Origin: an uncultured Bacilli bacterium
GTDB taxonomy: Bacteria; Bacillota_I; Bacilli_A; RF39; UBA660
Reading direction: 5' to 3'
NCBI GenBank assembly: GCA_934167885.1
Contig: CAKPMB010000005.1
Span: forward strand, 1-64,000
Length of the DNA: 64,000 bases
Below, piece after piece: positions 1 to 9,169 of this stretch (positions within the stretch are counted from its first letter, which is position 1; each line of letters begins with the position of its first letter). The notes under the pieces were generated by a model. That model had not been told where the DNA came from, made no database searches, and worked only from the letters and a program-made list of their open reading frames with translations. The position numbers and the translations under genes were made by a program.

Positions 1-2238
1 ATTATGATATACCTAGAGTGTGATGGTAAAGTCCTAATAGATGGTATAAGGTATAGTGACTTTAATAATCGAAGAATCTATGTAGACAAAATAGATGCCA
101 AAACGTATACCGAAACTACTAAGAATTACATTCTAAGATTCTGGGTGGATGAAGAAACCACAATAAGTGATACGGATAGTAATGCTAGTTACAAAGCCAC
201 CGAGTGGGCGAATAGTTATTTAAATTTTAAAGTTAATGTTGACGCTGGTTTAGAAGAAATGAATATGCCTTTATCGATGGAAACCAGTGATACTTATGTA
301 GAGAATAATAAAGCATACTTTATTGCAAAGATAAGCAACTTTATAAATATAGAAGACCTTGGTAAAGATAGTAATGATACAATGAATCTAAAAATAAGTG
401 GAACTAACAGTGATATCAAATTTAGTTATAAAGATAGTGAAGGAAATACTGTAGAAGAAAAGAGTGATACCTTAGATTTAACATATTTATTCATTAAAAA
501 TAAAACCGTTGAAATTCAAGTATTTGTCCATCCAAATAACGATGCGAATGGTAAAACAAATGTTCTTTTAGAAATATACAAGAATAAAGAACTAATGCAA
601 AGTTTTATTAAAAGAGTAGAAGTAAAAGGTAACAATTACTGTCTAAATAATGGTTTCAATAAACTAGCAGATTGTATGTTAGTAAGTGATAGTTTAAGTG
701 AGTCCGTTGATATTGCAAAAACTAATATTGCTAACAAAGGAGAACCAAACTTAAACGATACCGCTCCAACGTATACATATGTAGAAGAACTAACAGAAGA
801 TGTAGAAAATCCATATAGTATTACAGGATATAAATATTACTTTTCAAAAACATATGAATTTGATGAAAAAACTGGAACATTTAAGTTAACAGGAAACATA
901 GTTACAGATTATTTAAGTGATAATTATATTGATTATTGGACCGGTGGTGGAACGAATTTAGGAAGTTATGGCTTAAGTAATATATATTATATAAAAGCTG
1001 TAGATGTATCGACAACTAGCTATAAGATCACAAAAGCAGATAAAAGAACATATAAGATTGCAAGTTCGATTCGATCGGAAGTAGGCTTATATAAAACCGA
1101 AGATGATTATGGAGATGTTTATTATTACCGAGGTGATGTTCAAAATAATAATGTTTACTTTGGAGGATTCTATTGGAAAATAATACGAACCAATGGCGAT
1201 GGTAGTTTAAGACTAATTTATAATGGCAAAACTGCCAATGCTACTGGCAATAATACAGCTATAAATAATACAACATATCAATATAGCACCAAATATCCCG
1301 ATCCAACGTATGTTGGTTATATGTATGGTAAGAACTTTGAACATCAAATAAGTGATGAAACAACATACTATGATATTGCAGTCGCTACCAAATATTATTT
1401 TGCAGATGATTATGAGTTTGATGAAACCACTGAGAATTACAAATTAAAAGGTAATATGAAACAAGGAACTTTTAGTGAAATGAAAGATGAGTTTGGAACA
1501 TATCCATACACATGTAAAAGCACAAGTTCCACAGCTTCATGTCAATTACTAGTAAAAGTAAATAGTTTAGTATCAGAAACAAGTGCGAAAGTGCAGTATT
1601 ATTCATATTCATCCACAAGTTTGGATGGCACAAGAACAAATGAAGTATCAAGTAATGCTAAGACACAGCTAGATAAATGGTATGCCACAAACATTGTTGG
1701 TAAGACAGATGATGATGGTAATTTATTGACAAATTATATTGTTGATGCTAAATTCTGTAATGATCGAAGCATAACTGATAAAACATATAATTCAGGGTAT
1801 AAATTAAGCCAATTCACATTTTATTCGCCATATACAAGATTGTATGCTAATTCAAATAAGACAGCAACTTTAAAATGTTCTAGTGATATGCGCGACCAAT
1901 TTAGCACAACATCATTCCGTGGCAACGCTAAATTGACGTATCCAGTAGCTTTAATAACAGCCGATGAAGTAGCTTTAGCAGGAGGCAAATATAATATTAA
2001 AAATGAAAACTACTATTTATGGACCAATGGATACTTCTGGACAATGACGCCTTCTGAATTTGCTGTATCATACGCTTTTGCTAGCGTTTGGTATGTTCTT
2101 CCAGGTGGCACGCTGTATCATTGGTATTATGTTTCGGATTCGTTGGGATTACGTCCTGTCATTAACATTCAATCTGACATTATAATATCAAACGGTGATG
2201 GCACAATGGAAAGTCCATACCAGTTAAAATTAAAATAA
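1..2238 (+). CDS. Large surface/secreted protein, copy 1 of 3 (5' end outside window)
   Basis: The frame is open from the first base. By alignment with the copy at 2457 about 103 N-terminal residues, including the membrane anchor, lie upstream of the window, so the ATG at position 4 is internal. The first part (to about base 780) is nearly identical to copies 2 and 3; the rest diverges but keeps islands such as VGYMYGKNF, a DKWY motif, FCNDRSI, YPVALITADE, WTMTP and a terminal GLRPVINIQSD...GDGT motif. The last 75 residues are very different from the other copies between WTMTP and GLRPVIN. The terminal motifs recall C-type-lectin-like/FGE-type or DUF6273-like domains (inference). Function unknown; a cell-surface adhesin or display protein is likely. 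Confidence 0.8.
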   Translation: MMIYLECDGKVLIDGIRYSDFNNRRIYVDKIDAKTYTETTKNYILRFWVDEETTISDTDSNASYKATEWANSYLNFKVNVDAGLEEMNMPLSMETSDTYVENNKAYFIAKISNFINIEDLGKDSNDTMNLKISGTNSDIKFSYKDSEGNTVEEKSDTLDLTYLFIKNKTVEIQVFVHPNNDANGKTNVLLEIYKNKELMQSFIKRVEVKGNNYCLNNGFNKLADCMLVSDSLSESVDIAKTNIANKGEPNLNDTAPTYTYVEELTEDVENPYSITGYKYYFSKTYEFDEKTGTFKLTGNIVTDYLSDNYIDYWTGGGTNLGSYGLSNIYYIKAVDVSTTSYKITKADKRTYKIASSIRSEVGLYKTEDDYGDVYYYRGDVQNNNVYFGGFYWKIIRTNGDGSLRLIYNGKTANATGNNTAINNTTYQYSTKYPDPTYVGYMYGKNFEHQISDETTYYDIAVATKYYFADDYEFDETTENYKLKGNMKQGTFSEMKDEFGTYPYTCKSTSSTASCQLLVKVNSLVSETSAKVQYYSYSSTSLDGTRTNEVSSNAKTQLDKWYATNIVGKTDDDGNLLTNYIVDAKFCNDRSITDKTYNSGYKLSQFTFYSPYTRLYANSNKTATLKCSSDMRDQFSTTSFRGNAKLTYPVALITADEVALAGGKYNIKNENYYLWTNGYFWTMTPSEFAVSYAFASVWYVLPGGTLYHWYYVSDSLGLRPVINIQSDIIISNGDGTMESPYQLKLK

Positions 2239-2272
2239 ATGAGGAAAAATTAATTGAATATCATAATAATAT

Positions 2273-2302
2273 TTGATAAAATCATATTAGAAAAAATAAA
2301 AC
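2273..2302 (+). promoter_or_regulatory. Alternative promoter, TTGATA-N18-TAAAAC
   Basis: A second possible promoter for copy 2 lies upstream of the G tract. The same arrangement is conserved upstream of copy 3 (TTGATA 35364-35369, TAAAGC 35388-35393, also an 18-base spacer). If this is the real promoter, the G tract lies in the transcribed leader rather than in a promoter spacer. Confidence 0.35.
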
Positions 2303-2353
2303 AAAGGGTATGATGAAAAGTGTTAAATAGTATCAAATTAAATGTGTCAAATA

Positions 2354-2388
2354 ATGTCAATATGGGGGGGGGTTACTTTATTAAGTAA
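2354..2388 (+). promoter_or_regulatory. Putative phase-variable promoter/leader with G9 tract
   Basis: A run of nine G occupies 2364-2372, striking in this AT-rich DNA. It lies between a -35-like TGTCAA (2355-2360) and a -10-like TATTAA (2379-2384), an 18-base spacer. Several TGTCAA-like repeats precede it, and TTACTT/AAGTAA (2373-2388) forms a small hairpin right after it. The same arrangement, also G9, precedes copy 3 at 35446-35479. A G tract in the spacer would let slipped-strand replication change promoter spacing, as known for neisserial porA; that role here is inference. Confidence 0.5.
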
Positions 2389-2416
2389 TAAACCTAATTT
2401 AGAGTGTAAACAAGGT

Positions 2417-2443
2417 AGAACAAGATTAAGTCTTGTTCTTTTA
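2417..2443 (+). terminator. Terminator-like leader hairpin before copy 2
   Basis: Perfect 9-bp stem AGAACAAGA/TCTTGTTCT with a TTAAG loop, followed by TTTTA, ending about 14 bases before the start codon and just before the GTGGAG ribosome site. The same hairpin precedes copy 3 at 35508-35534. Its position in the leader suggests attenuation or translation control rather than termination of the upstream gene. Confidence 0.5.
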
Positions 2444-2456
2444 TGTGGAGTGAAAT

Positions 2457-4979
2457 ATGAAGACTAGGAAGAATATATTAATGATATTAGGCCTAGTCTT
2501 ATTATTAGGCGGAAGCTATGCTTTTTATACTTATCAAAAGTATAGTGGCATGCAAAATCTTTTGAATGGGGAAATCTATCTAAATTATTTAGAAGATAAT
2601 GAAGTGCATATAAGTGGGATATTTCCGGAAACCAAAGAAGAGGCTTTAAAAAGAGATGATAACACGATAAATTTTAAAGTATTAAGTAAGAATACGAGTG
2701 ATAAAGATATTTATTATGGTATTACTTTAAATTATGGCGAAGAGATAAGTAATAAAATTAGAATAGACTCTAAGTATATTATGATATACCTAGAATGTGA
2801 TGGTAAAGTCTTAATAGATGGAATAAGGTATAGTGACTTCAATAATCGAAGAATCTATGTAGACAAGATAGATGCCAAAACATATACGGAAACTACTAAG
2901 AATTACACCCTAAGATTCTGGGTAGATGAAGAAACTTCAATAAGTGACACTGATGCTAACGCTAGTTACAAGGCAACCGAATGGGCGAATAGTTATTTAA
3001 ACTTTAAAGTCAATGTAGATGCAGGTTTGGAAACAATGAATATGCCCTTATCGATGGAAACAAGTGATACTTATGTAGAGAATAATAAGGCCTATTTCAT
3101 TGCAAAGATAAGCAACTTTATAAATATGGAAGACCTTGGTAAAGATAGCAATGACACTATGAATCTAAAAATAACAGGAACAAACAGTGATATCAAATTT
3201 AGTTATAAAGATAGTGAAGGAAATACTGTAGAAGAAAAGAGTGCTACGCTAGATTTAACCTATCTATTCACTAAAAATAAAACAGTTGAAATTCAAGTAT
3301 TTGTTCATCCAAATAATGATGCGAATGGTAAAACCAATGTTTTGTTAGAAATATACAAAAATAAAGAATTAATGCAAAGTTTTATCAAAAGAGTAGAAGT
3401 AAAAGGTAACAATTACTGTTTGAACAATGGTTTCAATAAATTAGTTGATTGTATGTTAGTGAGTGATAGTTTAAGTGAATCGGTTGATGTTGCAAAAACT
3501 AATATTTTAAATAAAGGCACACCAAACCTAACTGATACCGCCCCTAGTTACATATATGTTGAAAAAATCAAAAGCTTTGACGATTTAAACAAAGTATTTA
3601 ATATCTCTAGCACAAATTTAATTATTTCTTCTTCATATGAATTTGATTCTAAAACTGGTTTATTTAAGTTGGTAAATAGTATTAAAAGTGATATTGATGA
3701 GAGTGTTTTAGACTATTATACTTGTGGTAATAATTATGAGAAGCTTAATTGTAATATTCTAATAAAAATTAAAAGTATTAATGTTGATAAAAAAAATAAT
3801 ATTTATCAACTAACTGATGGTGATTATCATTATGCCGAAGTTAGTAGTTATATAAGATCAGAAGTAGGTCTATATAAAACCGAAGATGATTATGGTGATG
3901 TTTATTACTATCGTGGTGATGTTCAAAATAATAATGTTTATTTTGCAGGATTCTATTGGAAAATAATAAGAACGAATGGTGATGGTAGTATACGATTACA
4001 GTATTCTGAAAAAACACCAATAAACAATCAATATTATAGTTTTAATAACAACTTTATGGATCCAACATATGTTGGTTATATGTATGGTAAAAATTTTGAT
4101 AGTCATGTCAATGAAGCAACCGCTTTTTATAATATTTCTTTTTTTACAAACTATTTATTTGCTACTAATTACGAATTTGACGAGACAACCAAAAAGTTTA
4201 ATTTAAGTGGTGATACATTTAATGGTTTGTTATCTGAAGCAAAAGGTCGGATTGACAATTATAAATATACTTGCTTTAGTAATGAAAGTGTATGTGATGT
4301 AGTTTATAAGTTAAATATCATAAATGATGACTTTGTTACCGTAAATTTTATATCATACTCATCGATATCATATGAAGATACTTTAACAAATCAATATGAT
4401 AGTAATGCTAAAACTGTCATCGATAAGTGGTATGAAACAAACATTATTTCTAAAATTGATTCTAATAATCAATCAATAACTAATTATATAAGTGATGCCA
4501 CTTTTTGTAATGATCGTAGTATCCATACTGGTAATGGTTGGTCATTATCACCTGGAACAAATTATAGTGCTATGAACAGAATAATTGATAATGGTGGAAA
4601 AACGGTATCTTTAAAATGTCTAAATGTTAGTGATAGATTTAGCGTAACGGAAAAATATGGCAATGCTAAATTAAAATATCCTGTGGCGTTGGTAACAGCT
4701 GATGAAATTATTTTTGCTGGAGGCGTTAATTATTTAGCAAACAGAAATAATTATTTGTTTAATGGAGGATATAGCCAGTGGACGATGACACCAATTTATT
4801 ATACGTCATCACATAATGAAGCACGTAATGGTTATATGTTAGGAAATGGAGCTTTTTACATTGCTGGAACAGTTAATAATAAAAACGGATTATATCCAGT
4901 TATTAATATTCGTTCAGATGTTTTAATATCAAGTGGTGACGGAACAGTCGATAACCCATACCAATTGATGTTAAAATGA
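2457..4979 (+). CDS. Large surface/secreted protein, copy 2 of 3
   Basis: 840 residues. Start is ATG preceded by GTGGAG. Residues about 6-24 form a hydrophobic segment ending in a GGSYAFYTY motif, resembling the signal peptides of SipW-processed TasA/camelysin-type proteins or a single N-terminal anchor. Residues 1-about 360 form a module almost identical to copies 1 and 3, with a conserved Cys pair in NNYCLNNGFN...DCM. Residues about 365-840 are divergent, sharing only islands (YYYRGDVQNNNVYF, VGYMYGKNF, DKWYETNI, FCNDRSI, GNAKLKYPVAL, WTMTP, PVINIRSDVLIS, GDGT). The last copy-conserved arginine in GLRPV is tyrosine here (GLYPV). No LPXTG motif. Function is unrecognised; a variable exported protein is the best reading. 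Confidence 0.85.
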   Translation: MKTRKNILMILGLVLLLGGSYAFYTYQKYSGMQNLLNGEIYLNYLEDNEVHISGIFPETKEEALKRDDNTINFKVLSKNTSDKDIYYGITLNYGEEISNKIRIDSKYIMIYLECDGKVLIDGIRYSDFNNRRIYVDKIDAKTYTETTKNYTLRFWVDEETSISDTDANASYKATEWANSYLNFKVNVDAGLETMNMPLSMETSDTYVENNKAYFIAKISNFINMEDLGKDSNDTMNLKITGTNSDIKFSYKDSEGNTVEEKSATLDLTYLFTKNKTVEIQVFVHPNNDANGKTNVLLEIYKNKELMQSFIKRVEVKGNNYCLNNGFNKLVDCMLVSDSLSESVDVAKTNILNKGTPNLTDTAPSYIYVEKIKSFDDLNKVFNISSTNLIISSSYEFDSKTGLFKLVNSIKSDIDESVLDYYTCGNNYEKLNCNILIKIKSINVDKKNNIYQLTDGDYHYAEVSSYIRSEVGLYKTEDDYGDVYYYRGDVQNNNVYFAGFYWKIIRTNGDGSIRLQYSEKTPINNQYYSFNNNFMDPTYVGYMYGKNFDSHVNEATAFYNISFFTNYLFATNYEFDETTKKFNLSGDTFNGLLSEAKGRIDNYKYTCFSNESVCDVVYKLNIINDDFVTVNFISYSSISYEDTLTNQYDSNAKTVIDKWYETNIISKIDSNNQSITNYISDATFCNDRSIHTGNGWSLSPGTNYSAMNRIIDNGGKTVSLKCLNVSDRFSVTEKYGNAKLKYPVALVTADEIIFAGGVNYLANRNNYLFNGGYSQWTMTPIYYTSSHNEARNGYMLGNGAFYIAGTVNNKNGLYPVINIRSDVLISSGDGTVDNPYQLMLK

Positions 4980-5078
4980 TGCTTAGCATTTATTTAATAA
5001 TTTTCATGACAAGATGAAGACATTTTTCTAAAAGTTTGTTACAATATTATTTAAATAAAAGTGTTAGGAGTTTAAGTT

Positions 5079-5927
5079 ATGTTTAAAGGTAAACCATTTG
5101 TTAAATGGGCTGGTGGCAAAAGACAAATAATTGATAAATTAAAGCTACATGTTCCATATGAATTTAATACATATTATGAACCATTTGTTGGTGGTGGGGC
5201 TTTATTGTTTGAATTATCACCTAAAAAGGCTGTAATTAATGATTCAAATGAAGAACTTATGAATGTTTATCGTGTTTTGTGTGATGAAAATAAATTTAAA
5301 AAGATGTGTGCTTTATTAAATAAGTATGAGCGTGAACATAGTGAAGAATTTTACTATGATATTAGGAATAAAGATCGTAATCGTCACACATACGATCGTC
5401 TATCAGATTATACACGGGCTGCTAGAACTATTTATTTGAATAAAGCATGTTTTAATGGTTTGTATCGGGTTAATAGTAAAAATGAATTTAATGTGCCTTA
5501 TGGCAAGAAAACTAAGGTTAATACTTATGATGGTGATAATTTAATAACTGTTAGTAATTATTTAACGATGAATGATATTAGTATTTATTGTGATGATTTT
5601 GAGAATGTTTTAAAAAAGGCTTGTGCAAAGGATTTTGTTTATTTAGATCCACCATATGATTCTGATACTAAAACTTTTAATAGTTATACTGAAGATGGTT
5701 TTAATAAAGATGATCAAAGACGTCTTGCTAAAGTTTTTAAAGAACTTGATTCAAAAGGTGTGTATGTAATGTTATCAAATCATAATACAGTTTTAGTTAA
5801 TGAATTATATAAAGACTATAATATCTATAAAATTGATGCTAAAAGAAATATAAATGCTAATGGTGCTAAAAGAGGCAAGGTTGAAGAAGTAATTATAACT
5901 AATTATAAAAATGATCAAGAGTTTTAA
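5079..5927 (+). CDS. dam: DNA adenine methylase (Dam, D12 class)
   Basis: 282 residues, the usual size for Dam/M.DpnII-type N6-adenine methyltransferases that modify GATC. Visible motifs: FVKWAGGKRQ at residues 7-16, the S-adenosylmethionine loop FVGGGALLFEL, NKACFNGLYRVN, and catalytic DPPY at 190-193. Start is ATG after GTTAGGAG. It sits 100 bases after the second surface-protein gene. No restriction endonuclease is seen within the window, so it looks like a solitary regulatory or housekeeping methylase. Target specificity is inferred from family resemblance. Confidence 0.93.
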   Translation: MFKGKPFVKWAGGKRQIIDKLKLHVPYEFNTYYEPFVGGGALLFELSPKKAVINDSNEELMNVYRVLCDENKFKKMCALLNKYEREHSEEFYYDIRNKDRNRHTYDRLSDYTRAARTIYLNKACFNGLYRVNSKNEFNVPYGKKTKVNTYDGDNLITVSNYLTMNDISIYCDDFENVLKKACAKDFVYLDPPYDSDTKTFNSYTEDGFNKDDQRRLAKVFKELDSKGVYVMLSNHNTVLVNELYKDYNIYKIDAKRNINANGAKRGKVEEVIITNYKNDQEF

Positions 5928-5958
5928 GGTTGGGTTAGAGTTTGCTCAATCTTTTTTT
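5928..5958 (+). terminator. Terminator after dam
   Basis: GGTTGGGT pairs with GCTCAATC (8 bp including G-T pairs) and is followed by seven T. Confidence 0.7.
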
Positions 5959-6020
5959 ATTAAACTTCTTATTGATATTATTTTAATTTATGATATAGTA
6001 ATTGACAAACAGGGAGTTTT

Positions 6021-8252
6021 ATGAAAAATTGGGAGAATGTTCTTATTATAATTGTTATAATTTTATTGCTAAGTTGCATAGTTTGTTTTGTTCATATCGG
6101 TAATAAAAAATATCAAATAATTTTTATGGATGAAGTTACTAATAATATTATTTCCAAAGTTTATTTGAAAAAGGGGGAGATTATTCCTTTCCCAAGTGAA
6201 CCACATCATGAAAATTATCTTTTTAATGGGTGGTATAAAGATGATAATCAAGTTTTAGGACAAGTGCGTGTTAATGATAACAGGACGTATTATGCACGGT
6301 TTTATGATGATAAAAATAATAATGGTATTGCCGATAATGAAGACTATTTCGTAGTAACATTTATTGATTCATTAAATAGTAGCGTTATAAAACATGAAAG
6401 AGTTTTGTATGGTGAGGATGCTACTTTGCCAAGTATTCCGCTACATGATAATTATTCTTTTTACGAGTGGGAAGGCGATTATCATAATATACAAGATGAT
6501 ACTTTTGTATATGCTAAATATATAAAAGATGCTAAAAGATTGACTTTAGATGATATAGAAAATATTTTATTTAATGATAAGACGGTAACCTATAATGGTT
6601 CTAATCAAAAATTGTTTATTGATGGTGTGTTAAACTCTAATATTAAAGTTGAGTATCAAAATAATTCTAATAAAGATGTTGGTGTGTATGAAGTTACAGC
6701 GATATTTAAAGGATATGGCAGTTATTATGGAACGGTTTCTAAAAAGGCTAAGTTAACTATCATTAAACAAGACATAATAATAAATATTGATTCAAAAACG
6801 GTTAAATATGGGGAAGAAAGTGACCTTACGTGGACATATGAAGGAACAATGTATGACGACCTTCAAGTTAATTTAATTAAGGAAGAGTCTTTGGATGTTG
6901 GTGAATATCTTATTACTGCTAAATATTCGGCAAATGACAATTATAATGTTGTTGTTAATGATGGTCTTTATAAAATAGAAAAACGTCGTATTATTGTTAA
7001 AACTTTTTCCCAAAGTAAGATGTATGATAAGTTACCACTTAGTGATAGTCGCTTGGAAATTAGTGGGGATGGCTTTTATCAAGATGAGTTTATTTTATTT
7101 GAACCAATTGGTTCTATTGTTCATACTGGTTCAATTTTAAATGATTTGGAGTATACTGTTGGTGCTAACACTAAAATGATCAATTATGAAATTGTGAAGG
7201 ATTTAGGAACACTTTCTATTTATCCGAGTGATGAAGAAATAATTGTCACGATTGAAGGAATTGATAGTGAAATTGTTTATGATGGTAAATATCATCAAGC
7301 AATATACCAATTTAGTTCTAACAATGATGATTATAAGGAAGATGATATTATTTGTCATAATCAACTAAGTGTTAAAACGGTTGGTAATTATCAAATGAAT
7401 TTGCAAGAAGTGGATTTCGAAAATATTAATACTGATTGGGCGAATGTTAAATTTATTACTTTGGATGCGCATCTTCATATTTTGCCAATTGATGGTATGT
7501 CAATAAATGCTAATTCAGCATCGTGGATGTATGATGGCGTGATTCATGCTGATAATAACTTTAATGTTATCTTAAATGGTAGTGTTTATTATTCACAAGA
7601 TGGTATAGTTACATTGCCAACAGGTGATACTATAAAAGCGACTGTTAAAGGTGAAGTATTAAATGTTTCTGACAGTCTAGATGGTAATAATTTTATTAGT
7701 GATGTCTTAATTGAAAATAATGATAATTATACTAATGTTTCTATTAATAATGGTAATTTGAAAATTACGCCTAATGATGAAATTGTTGTTAAGATTATTG
7801 GTAATCATATGGTTATTAATTATGATCAACAACCACATTTTGTGTCGGGATACATGCAAGAAATAAATAAAGATATATATTGTGAAAATGATTTTGTATT
7901 TGCCGGGAATGCTCTTGCTTCAGGAACAATTGTCGGAACATATTATATGGGACTTAATGAAGATGATTTTTCAAATATAAATGACAATTTTATTGATGTA
8001 TCTTTTATCGTAGTAGATGGCTATTTAAAAATAGAAGATGAACTAGATGGTATGAATATTAATTCATTTAGTAATGTTCGTGAAAAGGCTTTTGCTTTGG
8101 AAAATAAATTTAATTTGGTAATGATTCATAAAAATGTTCTTAGTGTTAAAGAAAACTTAAATAATTATCATGCATATGTTATAAATTATAAAGTTGTTCC
8201 AAAAAAACGGTTTGGGCTAAGTCGAACTTCTTATCGTAAAATATGTCTTTAA
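6021..8252 (+). CDS. Membrane-anchored surface protein with InlB-type and MBG-type repeats
   Basis: 743 residues. Residues about 6-26 are a hydrophobic signal/anchor. Two Listeria-Bacteroides (InlB B) repeat-like units follow: the first ends in NYLFNGWYKDD...YYARF, the second in NYSFYEWEGDY...YAKY. Between them DDKNNNGIADNEDY resembles a calcium-binding Asp/Asn loop. Residues about 180 onward contain several MBG/YDG-type beta-sandwich units (VTYNGSNQK, VKYGEESDLTW, IVYDGKYHQ, MYDGVIHAD). The C-terminus is basic, without LPXTG or a second membrane segment. The protein likely extends from the membrane as a stalk or adhesin. Its ligand is unknown. ATG follows CAGGGAG. Confidence 0.8.
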   Translation: MKNWENVLIIIVIILLLSCIVCFVHIGNKKYQIIFMDEVTNNIISKVYLKKGEIIPFPSEPHHENYLFNGWYKDDNQVLGQVRVNDNRTYYARFYDDKNNNGIADNEDYFVVTFIDSLNSSVIKHERVLYGEDATLPSIPLHDNYSFYEWEGDYHNIQDDTFVYAKYIKDAKRLTLDDIENILFNDKTVTYNGSNQKLFIDGVLNSNIKVEYQNNSNKDVGVYEVTAIFKGYGSYYGTVSKKAKLTIIKQDIIINIDSKTVKYGEESDLTWTYEGTMYDDLQVNLIKEESLDVGEYLITAKYSANDNYNVVVNDGLYKIEKRRIIVKTFSQSKMYDKLPLSDSRLEISGDGFYQDEFILFEPIGSIVHTGSILNDLEYTVGANTKMINYEIVKDLGTLSIYPSDEEIIVTIEGIDSEIVYDGKYHQAIYQFSSNNDDYKEDDIICHNQLSVKTVGNYQMNLQEVDFENINTDWANVKFITLDAHLHILPIDGMSINANSASWMYDGVIHADNNFNVILNGSVYYSQDGIVTLPTGDTIKATVKGEVLNVSDSLDGNNFISDVLIENNDNYTNVSINNGNLKITPNDEIVVKIIGNHMVINYDQQPHFVSGYMQEINKDIYCENDFVFAGNALASGTIVGTYYMGLNEDDFSNINDNFIDVSFIVVDGYLKIEDELDGMNINSFSNVREKAFALENKFNLVMIHKNVLSVKENLNNYHAYVINYKVVPKKRFGLSRTSYRKICL

Positions 8253-8317
8253 AATAGAGCTTTTTAATTGAAGCATTGTATTAATATATGTTAGAATAAC
8301 ACATTGTGGTGATTATT

Positions 8318-8881
8318 ATGGATAAAATCGATTTAGTTAAGAATTTATATGATAGTTTAATTTATAAATTTGGTTTATTTGAAGAAACGTGTGAAAAAAA
8401 TTCTGAAATTTTTAATTTAGGCAATAAAGTTATTATGAAATCAAAGCAATCATACAATGAGTTGTGCTTAATATTATCCAAAATAAAGACAGTATCCGAT
8501 AATAAGAATTATTTGAAAAACAATTATGTAAAGGCTAGACGTTTAATGGTCTTTACTCTTTTATTTGCATCATGTTTAGAAGTAATGTCGTTTGCTATAT
8601 GGTCAACTTGGCCATTAATTGTAATTTCTTGTTTTGTATCATTTATAGTCTTCGGCATTTTTAAAGATTATCAAAAAAGCAAAAGTGATTATTTAAAAAC
8701 TCTAAATGAATATGGTGATGTAATGGCCGATTTAGAAAATAAATTTAATATGAAATATAATGAAGTTGATCAGTGGATATATGTATTAGAACGCATTAAT
8801 AATATAAGTAGTAGTTCTAAGGAATACGATAATAATTTGCAAGAATTAGCATTGGTTAAAAAATTAGTTAAAAAGTTATAA
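8318..8881 (+). CDS. Small membrane protein of unknown function
   Basis: 187 residues from the ATG at 8318, chosen because GTGGTGAT lies just upstream; an in-frame GTG at 8306 lies within that ribosome site. Two closely spaced hydrophobic segments (about residues 67-105) form a membrane hairpin, flanked by helical, charged, coiled-coil-prone stretches. I do not recognise the family. It stands alone between the repeat-rich surface protein and hpt and has its own terminator. Confidence 0.7.
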   Translation: MDKIDLVKNLYDSLIYKFGLFEETCEKNSEIFNLGNKVIMKSKQSYNELCLILSKIKTVSDNKNYLKNNYVKARRLMVFTLLFASCLEVMSFAIWSTWPLIVISCFVSFIVFGIFKDYQKSKSDYLKTLNEYGDVMADLENKFNMKYNEVDQWIYVLERINNISSSSKEYDNNLQELALVKKLVKKL

Positions 8882-8912
8882 AAAAAACAAAGATTTGCTC
8901 TTTGCTTTTTTT
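8881..8912 (+). terminator. Terminator
   Basis: CAAAGA/TCTTTG stem with a TTTGC loop, preceded by an A run and followed by CTTTTTTT. Confidence 0.8.
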
Positions 8913-9169
8913 GAAGAATTAGTCAAGGGGAGATTTCCTTTTATTATTTTTAAATATTATTAATACGTATTCATAAGAATATGTAAAGAGGTTAGAAGTG
9001 GTTATAAAAGAAAACTTTAACTAAATCTTCAATGTCTTTATTGTATCTTTTGTTTTTGATATAAAAATGTTGAAATTGTGTAATTTTTATGAATTATTTT
9101 GAAATATGTCTTGGAAATTATGAATGGTTGATATATAATTACTACTATATTGTTGAAGTTGGAGGATGT
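8913..9169 (+). other. Leader/intergenic region upstream of hpt
   Basis: No gene is seen here. A 9-bp inverted repeat with one G-T pair (TACGTATTC/GAATATGTA, loop ATAA, 8964-8985) could be an operator or leader hairpin. No purine-riboswitch core could be recognised despite the purine salvage gene downstream. Confidence 0.4.

Noticed and set aside
2239..2456. Small gene between surface copies 1 and 2
   Set aside because: No frame with a ribosome site; the stretch is explained by the shared leader with the G tract and hairpin.
8913..9169. Purine riboswitch upstream of hpt
   Set aside because: No conserved aptamer core or paired loops could be recognised in the leader.
9089..9169. Longer N-terminus of hpt
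   Set aside because: The GGAGG site and family length support the start at 9170.
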